Shown here piece by piece: positions 36,993-52,014 of a stretch of DNA of 64,000 nucleotides. The notes below the pieces were generated by a model. It searched no databases. It had not been told where the DNA came from and saw only the letters and a program-made list of their open reading frames with translations. Each line of letters begins with the position of its first letter. Position 1 is the stretch's first letter. Position numbers and translations under genes: made by a program. Location: NCBI GenBank assembly GCA_022578965.1, contig MU400583.1, positions 1 to 64,000 of the forward strand, in the 5' to 3' direction. This stretch comes from Xylaria sp. FL1777. Its lineage: Eukaryota; Ascomycota; Sordariomycetes; Xylariales; Xylariaceae.

Positions 36993-38093
36993 ATGCGATT
37001 TGCAGCCTTGTCGGCGCTGTGGCTGGCAGCAACAGCTTGGGCTGCCGTCGAGCGTAGCGAGGATGGGAATGTTCGCAGTATTCAGGTTCGTTTGCCACGC
37101 AGTGTTCTTCCACCCTTTCTACTCTACTAAGCAAAATTGCGACCTGATAGCTCCGCACCCATACCTTGAAACAACCCTATCTCGACTCCGACATGGCAAG
37201 TCGCTGGTACGATTTTGGTGGAGATACCGTTATTCGGACTGATTCGTATGTCAACACCTTCATAACATACTGAGCGCAACCGTAAGATTATCAGGGCCGG
37301 ACTCAAGTATTAACAGCCGACGGTCAGATACATCCGTCTATCTTCCGAGCGCCCCTCGCAGAACGGATGGTTATTCTCTCGTGTACCCCTGACCGCAACG
37401 AATTGGGAAATAGAGGTCGAATTCAAAATTTCGGGGAAAAACACATTGTTTGGTGATGGTTTTGCTATGTGGCTGACCAAGGACCGCGGCGAGGCTGGAC
37501 CCGTCTTTGGACACAAAAACTATTTCGAAGGTCTTGGTGTCTTCGTCGATACTTACAAGAATAACCGACCGGGCACTGTTTTCCCATATGTAATGGCTAT
37601 GGTTGGCGACGGCAAGACGGCTTACAACAAGGATAACGATGGAAAAGATCAGGAACTTGCTGGCTGCTCAGCCCGGGGTCTTCGCAACGCTAAGATGCCA
37701 ACGAAGCTACGTCTAACCTACTTCCAGGACAAATCGTTAAAGCTAGAGCTTATGTACAAGACGGAAGACGAATGGCAGCTCTGCTTTGAGACTAATGAGC
37801 CACCTACGATACCCTCTGTCACGTATCTCGGCTTCAGCTCCGAGACGGGTGAGCTGAGCGACAACCACGACATCATTTCTATCGAAGCCAAGAATCTGTA
37901 CATCACGGGTGGCTCATCCGGCAAGTCTACTACGTCTGGCCGGGGCAACAGCTTCAAGCCGGCCCAAGGAAAGAGTGGTGGGAGCTGGACTTGGTTCTTC
38001 TTCAAGGTCATTCTCTTTTTCCTAGTGATCGGTGGCGGATACGTTGGGTACACTGCATATCGGGCAAATCAAAAGAGAACTCATCGGTTCTAG
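36993..38093 (+). CDS. L-type lectin, ER-Golgi cargo receptor (VIP36/EMP47 family), 317 aa
   Basis: This type I membrane lectin binds high-mannose glycoproteins moving between ER and Golgi. Exons: 36993-37085, 37151-37245 and 37328-38093; introns of 65 nt (unusual donor GTTCGT) and 82 nt. Residues 1-18 form a signal peptide (MRFAALSALWLAATAWA). The lectin domain follows: LRTHTLKQPYLDSD, RWYDFGGDTVIRTDS, YIRLSSERPSQNGWLFSRVP, then FGDGFAMWLTKD, GLGVFVDTYKNN and LAGCSARGLRN, all hallmarks of the family including the Asp/Asn calcium-sugar loop. A single transmembrane helix (TWFFFKVILFFLVIGGGY) near residues 283-300 is followed by a short basic tail ending KRTHRF. The tail has no KKxx, so retrieval may rely on other signals, as in VIP36. 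Confidence 0.92.
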
Positions 38094-40612
38094 GCGTAGC
38101 GCGAAGGCGGCACCGGAGAGCGGCGAGTGATTTTATGATGTGCATTAAGCCGGGGAGGACGAAAACCTACGTATATACCAACAACACAAACAGAAGACTT
38201 TGGATTCGCGAAATGTCGTGATATCTCGATGACAGGCAGGTACGGGGCTACGGGGCCGGAGGCGTCAACCGGTATGTAAAACAAGAACGCAAAATTCAAT
38301 ACAACAAATTTATGAATGACGAAGAAAGTTTGTAGTAATAGAAAGAGAGTGGATTAGTGCAACCTTGTTACCATGAGAGCCATGACATGAGGCTAATCAG
38401 TTTATACAAAATAGCTTAGCTTACTTGCGAACTTGGACGATGACCACTCTCTATGAGTTATTATCCAGCACATAACCACCAGTCGAAGGATATAGGCAGG
38501 GGGATAGTGAATGGGAAAGAGTAAACCATATGCACACCTACAGTGCTCTAGTGCGGCCACTCTGCTACCAATGAGCGCACCTTATCTGCGGATCATCGAC
38601 GCTACCGTATGAGCATGGATATGATCTACAAATCAGTGGCTGGACGTCAGATGTATGGCACCCCGCCTTGCCCTACCTGGGTATCTTAAGTATGCCAAGT
38701 ATCTTCGTATCGGTTCCATAGCACGTACCTGGGTAGCATCTGCGGCTGATATAGCAGGGTCTGGGTGGTCAAGAAGCGTGCGCCCGTTTAGAGACAATCC
38801 TCTCAACAGTTCGTGCCCGCTGTGGTCTACGGATGACATCGCTATGCGAACCGACGATCGCGCTGTCCGGAGAGGGTACACGTTGTGGGGAGGATGCCCA
38901 AATACGGTATGCCAGACAAGGCACAGAGTTGGAACCATGACTGGCACCACTCTCGGGTCAGAGCCAAGTCTTACTGTTCAGAGAGGGCAGGACAAGGGCA
39001 ATCGACAGAAGCGACGGGTGCGCTAGAATATACGTGAGACTGTGAAATCCGTGTCTATCGGTAAGCAGACAAAACAGCGGTGTTGTGTGTTATGAGAGGA
39101 GTAGGTCTACGGTATCTCGATTAGAAAGTAAACCACTGGACAGTGACTGGCTGAGAGAGGGAGGCCGGAGGACCTCCAAATTCCCCACGTGTCTGTTAAT
39201 TCGTTACTGCGTACCTAGTCTAGGTTTATTCAAGGTTTATTCAGGTAACGTACCGGTAGTCTCGATGATATATGTAGATGATTAGGTATAGATAATATCT
39301 CTTGACGCCTCTTGTTGTTGGTGTTATTATCCCGGCGCTACCTTGTCGATGTCGTATTTGCCTTTCCATACTACCTAAATACCGGTAATCACATCTAGGT
39401 TGTTATTTTAGGATCATTAACTTACTGTGTATACATATATACATATACGCAGATGGTGCGTGCCCGGCCTGCGCAATATCAACCCATCCTTGCCTATAAT
39501 GGTAACCACCCGTATAGCTCCCTGCACGCTAGGTTAGGTAGGTACCTTTTAGCCTGGGGCCGCCCGCTGAAGCGTTCGGGCTTAGCATCAGATAGGCATA
39601 GGTAGTGAAGGTAGTGTGCGCTAGATAGCCTACCTACGCAGTACGGTGCCGCACACTGCAGCTGTATCCGGCAGAGGCAGATGTCTGGTCTCCCCCGCCC
39701 TTTCTTCAGCGTCCCACATCCCACCCACCATGGTCTGTCTGTACTTGCTCACTACCTACGTAGTAAAGCCGCGCCCACTATCGTCGCCGTCCGTCTGTCG
39801 TCATTCTCCTCATCGACGATTCCCTGACAAGCCCTTCGCACCCAGAGCTGATCTCCAAGCATACACGTGCGGGTCGACTGTTTGCTTCCATTACCGCCTA
39901 CCTGAGCCGCACTGCTCCTCCTCCCGCTCCTCCTGGCTGCGCCGCAAGCCTGTTTCCCGCTAGAGCTTCAGTCCTGCCATTATCCGCAGCTTGCTATCTC
40001 GAACTCGAACTGCGAAATCTGTATGCGATTCTCACTACACCACACTCTCGTATACTTTGTCCCTACGCTTGTGCCCGGCTTTACGTCGCCTTCCTTGCGG
40101 ATAGTACATGGTTCTGGTCCACGCTGATTGCAAGCCAATTGGTGTGCTGACTCTTCTGTACAATTGGATCCTTTGTATAGAAGCCTTCCCGTGAGGCGGT
40201 TGAAAGCGCATAGCTCTGGCCTTGCTTCTGTCCAAGAGAGGCGGCTGTAAGCTACGAGTCACCTAAGCCGACTGGCTACCACCAAGTGTGCCAACTCTCT
40301 GACACCTCGACTGCCGTGTGTTTCTACGGCTCTCGCCCTAGCGAGCATCGCACTTGTCTTGCCCGAATGTGTTGGCCCTAAGACGATTTCCTCTACTCGC
40401 TATAGCTCCAGCTTCTTGGCCTGCTCTTTCTCTATGCGACAGGAGCTTCACGGCTACTTCTAATAACTTTAAACCTTGGATTCCTTTACAGACGTGCTAG
40501 GTTTTCTTTGTATTGGCGGACTATAGAATACCTAGCCTAGCACTATTAAGAAGCCCCGGATCCAGTGACCTTCCCGAAGGTCCGGACCCTCCTTTCCTCT
40601 ACATCATAACAT
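38094..40612. other. Intergenic region of 2.5 kb, probably including a long PKA leader
   Basis: I see no gene here; overlapping frames at 38633-39026 on both strands lack family features. TAGGTAGG motifs occur near 39535. From about 39640 to 40610 the sequence is C/T-rich with a tract ending TTTACAG at about 40491, which could be the acceptor of an intron in the 5' leader of the PKA gene. This is inferred from sequence texture only. Confidence 0.45.
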
Positions 40613-42245
<1,633 letters not shown>

Positions 42246-43515
42246 TTCCTCCTAGTAGGCTAGCACAACAACACGCAAACGGTTTATATGCACTTCCTCA
42301 AATTCTTCGCTCATTGCGCCGTGGCAACCTCGCTTTGGTCTGGCCTCCGGAACTGTTGGCAATCACGGGTCTCTAACATACAGCCTGCGATAAGCTACGG
42401 CTCGATCGTTTTCCACAGGCACCAGTTGTAAATGGTGCTTGCGATGACGGACTGTTTCAAATGTTTTGGATGACAGGGCGAAGAATCGGTTGAGGGGGTT
42501 CCGTTGCGAGGGCGCTCACTATATGCTGAGAACATTGGACAGGTCCAAGAAATGGGGGCCACCTCACTCCAGTATCAAATATTCTATACCAAGTATCATG
42601 CATGCATGAAAAACAGAACACGGTTGTTCTTGCTACACACATATTTTTACAGCCCGAGGATATGCTCGTGGCCGAAGCTGGGTACAAGGGAGGCAGGGTG
42701 GATATCACGGCTCGGTTGTTGATGCAACGGTACTACTGTAGGTAGTAGGTATCAGCCCTTGTGTGGCCGTATAACATCATAATCAGCATGCCTTGCATTG
42801 TACGCAGTACGATACATATTGAGTCCTACGCACCTACGTAGTACCTACCTAGGTATCTAAATACTGTGCAGGGTAGGTAGGTAGTGCATAGCTAGGCAAA
42901 CGAAGCCTCATGTTACCCACTAACTCTATACCCCCTAGCGCTAGCTTCTACTGCGTAGTACGGTACATGTACGGTACTGTAGGTACCAACAACATGGTCT
43001 TGGCATTGATAACCAGTAACGTGCAGCCAACATCTCAAATCCTGGCCCTATGCGGCTTATAGTGTGGGTCGCTCTATTCCTTACTGGAGGTCAGACTAGA
43101 CTAGACCAGGTAGAACTGTTCGGTCTGGACAGGCCCCCGTCTTTTCAACCCGCCTCTTGCATTTCCTCGCCAATCGATATAATTCGAGCAGCAGTTGCTG
43201 TTGACCTTGGTTGGTTGGCACTTCACTTGAGGTTCTCTCTGTTTGTAGCCAACTCTGGACCGCCACTTGTTGGATAGTAGCTACATCACATCACCATACA
43301 CACTTATACTTGCATGCCACGCTTCTTGGGGATCTACTACGCATCGAATCCAACCCACCAACCATTTAGTTGGACTGGTACACGATCATCGAATTTAGAC
43401 CGCCTTGAGCTCCGAACTCTTTTATCGTGCCCCAAAACAAATCCAACTCCTGGAAAGAACTGTGGACTTGACCATATTCCCCTCCTATCGGCTTCTGAAA
43501 AACACTTTTCGAATA
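42246..43515. other. Intergenic region of 1.3 kb, no gene seen
   Basis: TACCTAGGTA lies at 42846-42855 with further TAGGTAGG/GTACGGTAC motifs between 42720 and 42990. The final 200 bp are probably the promoter and leader of the CorA-like gene. Confidence 0.5.
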
Positions 43516-45622
43516 ATGGACGACTACCTGTTTGACATTAATCTCAAAGCCTGTAAGGTTGTTTCAGAGAAGACTCACTACTTGGAAATATTTAACTATT
43601 CGGTATGTGAGATGCTACTCTTTGCTATCTGTCATGGCACCTAAAGAAATAATTTTCGCTATGGCACTTTTACGATCCCTCGTCGAGATGCACCGTCTCT
43701 AAATTCTAACACACCTATAGAATGGATCATCCACTTGCGAGGATCATCCCTTGACTTCTGATGAATTTGAAAATTTTCTTGACCGTCGTGTAAGTCTACT
43801 ATTCCCACTTTCTCCGCTTGTCTCTTTGTAGCGTTGTAGGCCAGGATATTCTAGTTGGGGTTGGCGCGGGGCAGTGTGGGAAGCCCGTGATGCTACCTAC
43901 CTATGTCATGGTTGACAGCTCCATGGAGAATGCTGGCAATTGCACTGACGAAACTCTACTTATTATTACTCAAAGAATAGAGACATCACCACGTAACTTT
44001 GATACTAACATGGCCATATTCTAGGGTGCCTTTGAGCCGCCAAGGCTGGATCCTGGCGTCCAACTGCTAGATGGGATCCGGCTGGTGTAAGGGAGGCCTC
44101 CACTTAACCAGCACCAGAACTTATTAACTGACGACGGAACAGAATCCAGAGGAATGCGGAACACAACGAGACATTTTCTCCAAACTATATCTCGCTGCCA
44201 CATGAGAAATATCGATCTATGGTGAGAAAGATGCATTTGCCATTGGGAGCAATCGAAGGCGGGAGCCTTGTAGGGCCTGCCTTTTGGTGCGAGTATGACC
44301 AGGATGAGGACGACCGTCACTTGCGTATGAGATTTTCCCCGTAATGTTGTGGTTTATTAGTAAAAGCATCTAATCATTTCATAGAGATCATTTTTCGGAA
44401 ATCCGACGTACGGAAGAAGGGCAAAACTCGTGGCTGGGAGATCATGTTATCCTATTCAGTCAAAACGGGGATTACAGCCGGCTTTGTGAAAGGCACGGAA
44501 TCATCAGATATCACAGCAGCGCTTACGAACCTTGCCTCGTGTCATAAGGAGGTTGGGCACCCAATGCTTCTCCCGATCATCATACTTTCACACGATCTGT
44601 CAGCCAAGGTTGATATTCGGCAACGAGAGGCGCGAGCCTGGCTGAGGCGCCTTGAGAATGCCATCACCATGCGTACCGAAATTGATGAGAAAGAAGAGTA
44701 TACAGACCTTGACGTTGATAGAATCAACCAAGATCTTGTCGAGTGTCATTCCCAAGTGCTGTGGAAGCGTCCCCAAGCTTATCAAGAGATCATCAAAGAA
44801 ATGAAAGCCGCAATGGATAAATTCACGACCTGCATGGGCCAAGAGAAATACACTAAGACGATGAAAACGTTACATGGCAGCATGGGGTCTCGACTGGAGT
44901 TCTATCGTGTGAAGTTGAGCGGTCAAGAACACTATATCTGGACGACTCTGGAGAGATTGAACGTCCAGCGCCAAGCTGTACGTCATCTGGATTTGTGCGC
45001 GGTGAATGATATACTGACGATGGAAATGCTAGCTGTACAACATCATAACGCAGAAGGAGTCGAAACTCAATCTCGAGATGGCTGCACAGCAACGGAGGCT
45101 AGCTCACGCAAGCAAGCGCGACAGTACAGCCATGAAGACATTGTCTCTCCTCGGTGCTATCTTTCTCCCAGGAACTCTATTGTCCTCTATATTCAGCATG
45201 ACATTCTTCAACTTTAACGTTCGTAAGTCAGAGGACAACTGTCTAGTCTACCCCTCCCCCTTTTTCTTTTTCCCCTGTCAACTGCATAAGCCGGACTCGG
45301 AAGCTCATCATCATTTGTCTCTTTGCCAGCCGAAAATAGAGAAGTCTCCCAGGAACTGTGGATCTACTTCGCCGTTACGATTCCTCTGACCCTCGCGATT
45401 GTGGGTACGTGGTGGGCCCTGGACCGCAGGCGAGAGAAGGCCTTCGCTCGCGAGGATGAGGACATCGAACTAGGTATCCAACGCATGGAGACCGAGATCC
45501 TCGCCATCATGCGCAAGAAAACCATGAATAAAGCCGCTACCTTCGGCTCTGGTGGTAAGAACCCCATGACGATGTCGAGAACGCATCACAATCTCTTCCA
45601 CTCTATAGAGAAGCATGGCTAG
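43516..45622 (+). CDS. CorA-like divalent-cation transporter family protein, 491 aa
   Basis: Exons: 43516-43602, 43721-43789, 44025-44086, 44143-44324, 44385-44977, 45033-45222 and 45330-45622; all phases close. The start is MDDYLFDINL; no in-frame ATG lies upstream in the leader. The soluble part contains blocks conserved in filamentous-fungal CorA-like proteins (SLPHEKYRSMVRKMHLP, FWCEYDQDEDDRHLQIIF, LPIIILSHDLS, CHSQVLWKRPQAY). A helical coiled segment follows (YNIITQKESKLNLEMAAQQR), then two transmembrane helices: LLGAIFLPGTLLSSIFSMTFF and WIYFAVTIPLTLAIVGTWW. The GMN motif that bacterial CorA carries after helix 1 is absent; the sequence there is SMTFFNFN. Transport of Mg2+ is therefore unproven. 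The 235-nt third intron is unusually long, so a missed small exon is possible. Confidence 0.85.
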
Positions 45623-45968
45623 GGCAGAGCCTGCTTCCGCGATAATGAAAAGTGCGGATTGGTGATGCACGTTGGTGTTGGAGTGGGTAGCGAGCGAGGT
45701 CAATGCACGCTATGGTTGCATCATTATTGTCCGTGGAGCCTGGATTTTTGGCTGGTTACGACACACCCAGTTGGGTGTCCTCACGAAATAGCTCACGACA
45801 TTACGATTCTCACGAAGACTGAAATGACCGTATATAGATTGATGGACCAAGATTTTTTTACCCTTTGGCATAGCTAGTATATAATCGATTACGACGTTTA
45901 GATTACACCTGGCAACGCTACATGTGCTTAATTTCGGTGAGCCAAATTAAATATGGCAAGCTTCTGGG
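45623..45968. other. Short intergenic gap between convergent genes
   Basis: These 346 bp carry the 3' ends of the CorA-like gene (+) and the kappa-GST gene (-). No other feature was seen. Confidence 0.5.
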
Positions 45969-47058
45969 TTACAGTTTACCCTTCTGCGGCGGCAGCAATT
46001 GCACTTTCTGATAGGGCGCGCCCAGGAACTCATACACGAAGTTCCATTGATCGCTGCCGAAGAAGGGCTCGCTGCGGCCCCGGGGGTCCGTGACCCAAAG
46101 CCAAGGGCCCCCAAACGCCCCGCGCCCCAGAGCCTCGTCGACTCTCCCCTTCAGCGCGGTCTTCACTTCCTCCGTGGATATGGCGTCCAGGATCTGGGCG
46201 ACTTGTTCTGGTGTGAAGAGCTTCTCAGGGGATGAAGGGGGGCTAGGGGTGCTAGGAGAGGAAGGGGAGTCGAAGCAGGCTAGGCGGAATCGCGCGGGAG
46301 CCTCGGATAAGACCTCTTTTAGTACTGGAGGGGTGTTTGGGAACTTCTGCAGGGTCCAGAAGGCGTGGAAGAAGTAGGCGAAAGCGGTCGTGAAGACCTC
46401 TGCCGGGAAGGCGGATTTTATGTGCGTCAGGGCGCGCATTGGCTGCCTGGTGTTAGTCCAGCTATGACGAACTTGCTTCGCGTGTTGCGCTAGTTTGACG
46501 GATGGATGAATGAATGGATGAATAATACGCACTACTACCGTCTTGCCGATTTCCATCAGCCCGGCTGGTATCGAGATGTTCTTCAGCCCTACGGCGTCCG
46601 CCGCCCGCTTCGTAGCGTACTTTGAGTATTTAGCTTTCGCCGGGACTACCCATGGCGGACGGTTGTCTGTCAAGTCTACGGGTCAGTGTCATTGACACTA
46701 GGTAGAGTCGGCAGGCTGTACTAGAGGAGAATAGGCATGGAACCACATGCACATTGGCTGAAACTCACTGGATCCAACGTTGATGGCACCGAGGAGGTAA
46801 GGATGGATCCTATGATTGGGTGTATCGAGTAAGCGACCGTGACGTGTTATCACGACTCGCGACAGACTCACTCTACCTCGATCCCGTTCTGTTTCAATAG
46901 CTCCTTGTTTTGCTGCAGCTGGACGAAGGTGATGTAGCTGTAGTACGACGCTGCATCTGTATCAGTCATGCTATTACAAACAACGACAGCGTACACGTGA
47001 ACATGATCCTTTGTGTGTACGTACCAATGTCGAGATAGCACTCTGCTTTGCCCCCCAT
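45969..47058 (-). CDS. Kappa-class glutathione S-transferase / 2-hydroxychromene-2-carboxylate isomerase family, 253 aa
   Basis: This is a thioredoxin-fold (DsbA-like) protein. Exons (minus): 47058-47025, 46956-46872, 46809-46769, 46666-46539 and 46442-45969. The joins give MGGKAECYLDIDAASYYSYI, then EIHPYLLGAINVGSNNRPPW and PAKAKYSKYATKRAADAVGL, which match the family: a YxD strand, a Ser/Tyr pair near the glutathione site, an N-x-PPW loop and the KAKY helix. The C-terminal half has FFGSDQWNF, near the usual (F)FG-xD motif. The intron 46443-46538 is 96 nt, a multiple of three and without stop, so an unspliced message would encode a 285-aa form; homology to the helix ending in KSAFP favours splicing. 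Family members act in peroxisomes or mitochondria, or in aromatic catabolism; the substrate here is unknown. Confidence 0.85.
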
Positions 47059-47604
47059 GGTGAAGATTCTCATCAAAGTGCGAAATAGCGTACAAGGTTT
47101 GTATTGCGTGATTGCCAGAAAAAAAAAAGTGATTACAAGATGTGTATTGTTGTAGCGTATTTCATTCTCTTGTATGGCGATTACTCAACAAGAGTGTAGG
47201 TAGGTAGGTACACTGAGGTAGGTACCTGCTGTAGGCACCCACTGTAGGCGATATCGCTTGTACCTCTCACATCCCTATATTGTACCTCGGCTCAAAACCG
47301 GGCCCACATGTTGTTGTTTGGGGATGTACATACTTAGGAGAGGCCGACGTGCTACTACCACTCATCTCATTCTAATAACACCCACCGGCACTTCAGAGCA
47401 ATAACATGGCATGAACCGGCTCTTTATCTCATATTATTAAGCTCGTGGAGATTATATTGAAAGACTAGCAATAAAGATGCTTATATAATGTTATGCTACA
47501 ACTGCAATGCTCCCCCTGCCTTACTCGGTACATCAGGGCAGCCCCGGATGTCACGCGTGAGCCGTGTTCATTGAGCATCTACATCATGTCATGGACATAT
47601 CGCT
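47059..47604. other. Gap between the kappa-GST start and the sulfhydrylase stop
   Basis: These 546 bp should contain the kappa-GST promoter. A TAGGTAGGTAGGTAC tract lies at about 47198-47230. No gene is visible. Confidence 0.5.
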
Positions 47605-49459
<1,855 letters not shown>

Positions 49460-49460
49460 C

Positions 49461-49470
49461 TTCACGTGAA
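49461..49470. promoter_or_regulatory. Palindromic E-box TTCACGTGAA just upstream of the sulfhydrylase start
   Basis: The 10-bp palindrome has the CACGTG core recognised by Cbf1-type bHLH factors, which regulate sulfur genes in yeast. It sits one base upstream of the ATG, so it probably lies in the 5' leader, an odd place for a promoter element. Function is inferred. Confidence 0.4.
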
Positions 49471-50381
49471 TTCGTCTTATTTTCTTTGAGATTCTTTAAA
49501 GGTCGTTGGAGGGACTAGGAGTCGTGAGATGCGCTTTTCGTCTTGAAACTACTGGACAAATAGCGCTGGTCCCAACAGACGAGAGTAGCTCGCTCGGTTT
49601 AAATATCTCTTCGAGAGGACTGACCTGCCAACTAACACCAACACCACAATAACAGTCTTATCTGCCTGCAGATTACTGTGATTCGAGGACGGGGTACCTC
49701 CTTGCATCCAGGCTGATTGTTTGGTAATGATGTGACGCCGAATCGTCTGGGGTACTTCGGTCTTACTTGCGTCGACCCCGTTCTTCTGCAATGCAACACC
49801 CACCAGCAAATCCCGAAAGAGGGCTCGGCATTGTCATCATACCAATTCCGGGGGCCCACACGAAGATACGGCGTGCAAGATCGTCTACACTTGGCAGGGA
49901 TCGCTCCCGTCTTATTCATACCACATTTGTTCTTGCTCTGGATGGAATGGAGACTATCGGCCAGACGCCAATCGATCGCCGTGTCCCCTTCTGGGGAGGG
50001 CCGGGGGGGGCATGTTACGATAACTATAGGCTCGTGGGACTGACTTTGTCGCGGTGGTTGTCGGTCGTGTTGCGTGATAGGTCATTCCACGCCACTGAGC
50101 TTCGGCGTGTTTCACAACATTCTTGGAAGCACGTTTCTCACATAGCCGGTTGGGAAATATTATTGGCCCTGATACTCCTCTATTGGCTAGGCTATGGTCC
50201 CAGGACAAGACGTTGCCAGTCCATTATGCTCGTACGAGTGTGGCTCTTGTTGGCATACACTTAGACATACTACATCGTCTGACATGAAGAACTCCTGACC
50301 AGATCCCAGTCTTGCCACGTTTTTTTCTTTTTTTTTTTTCACCGCCTATCATATAACGCTGCTGACTGTAACGGTCTCGTT
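49471..50381. other. Intergenic region between the sulfhydrylase and nitrilase genes
   Basis: About 0.9 kb holding the sulfhydrylase promoter and nitrilase 3' end. A frame of 165 codons (49767-50264, +) shows no family features and atypical composition, so I do not call it a gene. A run of T at about 50323-50340 follows the nitrilase stop on its strand (as A). Confidence 0.5.
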
Positions 50382-52014
50382 TCAACTCACAAAGTTTACG
50401 CTTGTACCGGGTTTCGTGTTCACCGTCAATGTACTGTAATCCCGGTTTTGTGAGCCCTTGCTCGTTCATTCACAAGGTGATGTACAAGTTTCAACTTACA
50501 AGATATCAGGTCTACTATAACTTCCGACGGGATCGAAATCAAGCTGTTCGTGTTTTACAACAGGAGTTAGCCGGGCTGTACTCCCTGGGGACTGCAATTC
50601 AACTCACCCTCGACTCGGTAACTGCCGACATCGGCAAGTCGGCGTATATGATACTTTCCTTGTCCCACACGGGTTCTGTGACCGGCGTGCCTAGCGGCCC
50701 GGCGATAAAAGAGCCGCCGTGGTTCAAGATGTCATCGGCTTCCCACTGCTCACCGTCGGGTCTGCGATCAGGATGCTCGGCGGTGAAGGGCGGATAATCA
50801 GCCGGGAAATCCGAGACCCTAGTCATGGCATTCACCGAAACCACGAAACAGCGTCCTTCCTTGGCGATGTGTTGCATCGAAGCTATCCACGTTGGCAGGT
50901 CATCGGCTGTTGGTGCTAGGTATATCCTATGTTTATGGTTAGCTGTCGGCTTTTGAACTCGTTCGAACAAACGGCAAAGACTACATACTCTACCCCTTGC
51001 TGATAAAGCGCCATCCGCGCGGCAGGCATGTAATTCTCCCAGCTGTTGCGTGTAAATAAGGAACGATCGTATCAACATGAGTTATGACTTGTCTGTATGC
51101 GGTGTATGAGTTTTCTTTTACTCACCAGAGTAATATCCCGATCTTGCCGATATCTGTCTGCACGACTTCGAGACCGTCTCCCGCTCCCCTTCCCCATACT
51201 AGGCGCTCGGCGGCTGTTGGGATCAACTGTTGGTTGTATTTCAGCGACCAGTTTGTGAAGATGTGCCTATACTCAAGTAGTTGAGCGTGTCTCAAGCTTA
51301 CCTTCCTGTGCTTCAGCAAGATAGAGCCATCTCTGCCAAAAAGCAAGGCCGTGCAGTACAGTGTGCCGCCTTCCTTCTCAATAATGCCGACTTCAAGATA
51401 CACGTTATGCGTCCGTGCCGCTTCCGCGATCACCTCGATCTCCGGGGACGGAATTGCTACGGCTGAGTCGTAATACTTGCGGTACCATTCTCGGCCTGCT
51501 CACCCGTTTCAAACACTTGTGGTTAGCCGCTTCGTCGTTGCCATTGTCCATCTACCACCACCCCCTGAGCATACACGTAGGACAAGCAGATAGTGAAAGG
51601 GACAGGACGTACCACGTGGTTCCCGTGCCCCTATCGTGGCATCGAAAGCGTAACGCCAAGGGTAAGCCGAGAGGAATGCTTCACTGGTGAATTCCAAATG
51701 CAATTAGTCCCCGAGTGGTTTTGCTACTGCTTTTTTTCACGTTTACAAAAGACCATCAGGTGATTGATGTCTTTTTCTTGGTGAGCGGTGAGGGAGATAA
51801 GGTAGAGAGCAGATTGTGTCGTGTCGGTCAAAGGTGATAAATTTAGCAAATGAGATACGAACGCATGTTTCACTTACGGGAAAACGATCAAATCCGCACC
51901 ACCTTTCGCTGCCTCCGCCGCCAACCTGCTTAGCTTCTCGAGGCTCTTCTCCAGGTCGAAGGAGACCGGGCCGGCTTGCACGGCGGCGACTCTGACGGTT
52001 TTGCCCGAAGACAT
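50382..52014 (-). CDS. Aliphatic nitrilase (carbon-nitrogen hydrolase), 323 aa
   Basis: It hydrolyses nitriles to carboxylic acid plus ammonia. Exons (minus): 52014-51878, 51683-51613, 51495-51302, 51226-51126, 51042-50989, 50926-50608, 50543-50500 and 50433-50382; seven introns, 62-194 nt. The start [20 protein letters not shown] is typical. The catalytic triad is complete: E47 in [11 protein letters not shown]134 in ILLKHRK, C168 in GILLCWENYMP. Further family blocks are [38 protein letters not shown] and [16 protein letters not shown]. The CWENYMP context separates nitrilases from amidases and cyanide hydratases, though the latter are close relatives. The codon for C168 is split by an intron. 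The 75-nt third intron is open and in phase, so an unspliced form with 25 extra residues between K134 and C168 would be readable. The substrate is unknown. Confidence 0.93.

Noticed and set aside
38633..39026. Overlapping 105- and 123-codon frames on both strands
   Set aside because: Both are open over the same bases without family features, as expected for chance.
49767..50264. 165-codon plus-strand frame between sulfhydrylase and nitrilase
   Set aside because: No recognisable domain; it overlaps the expected sulfhydrylase promoter.
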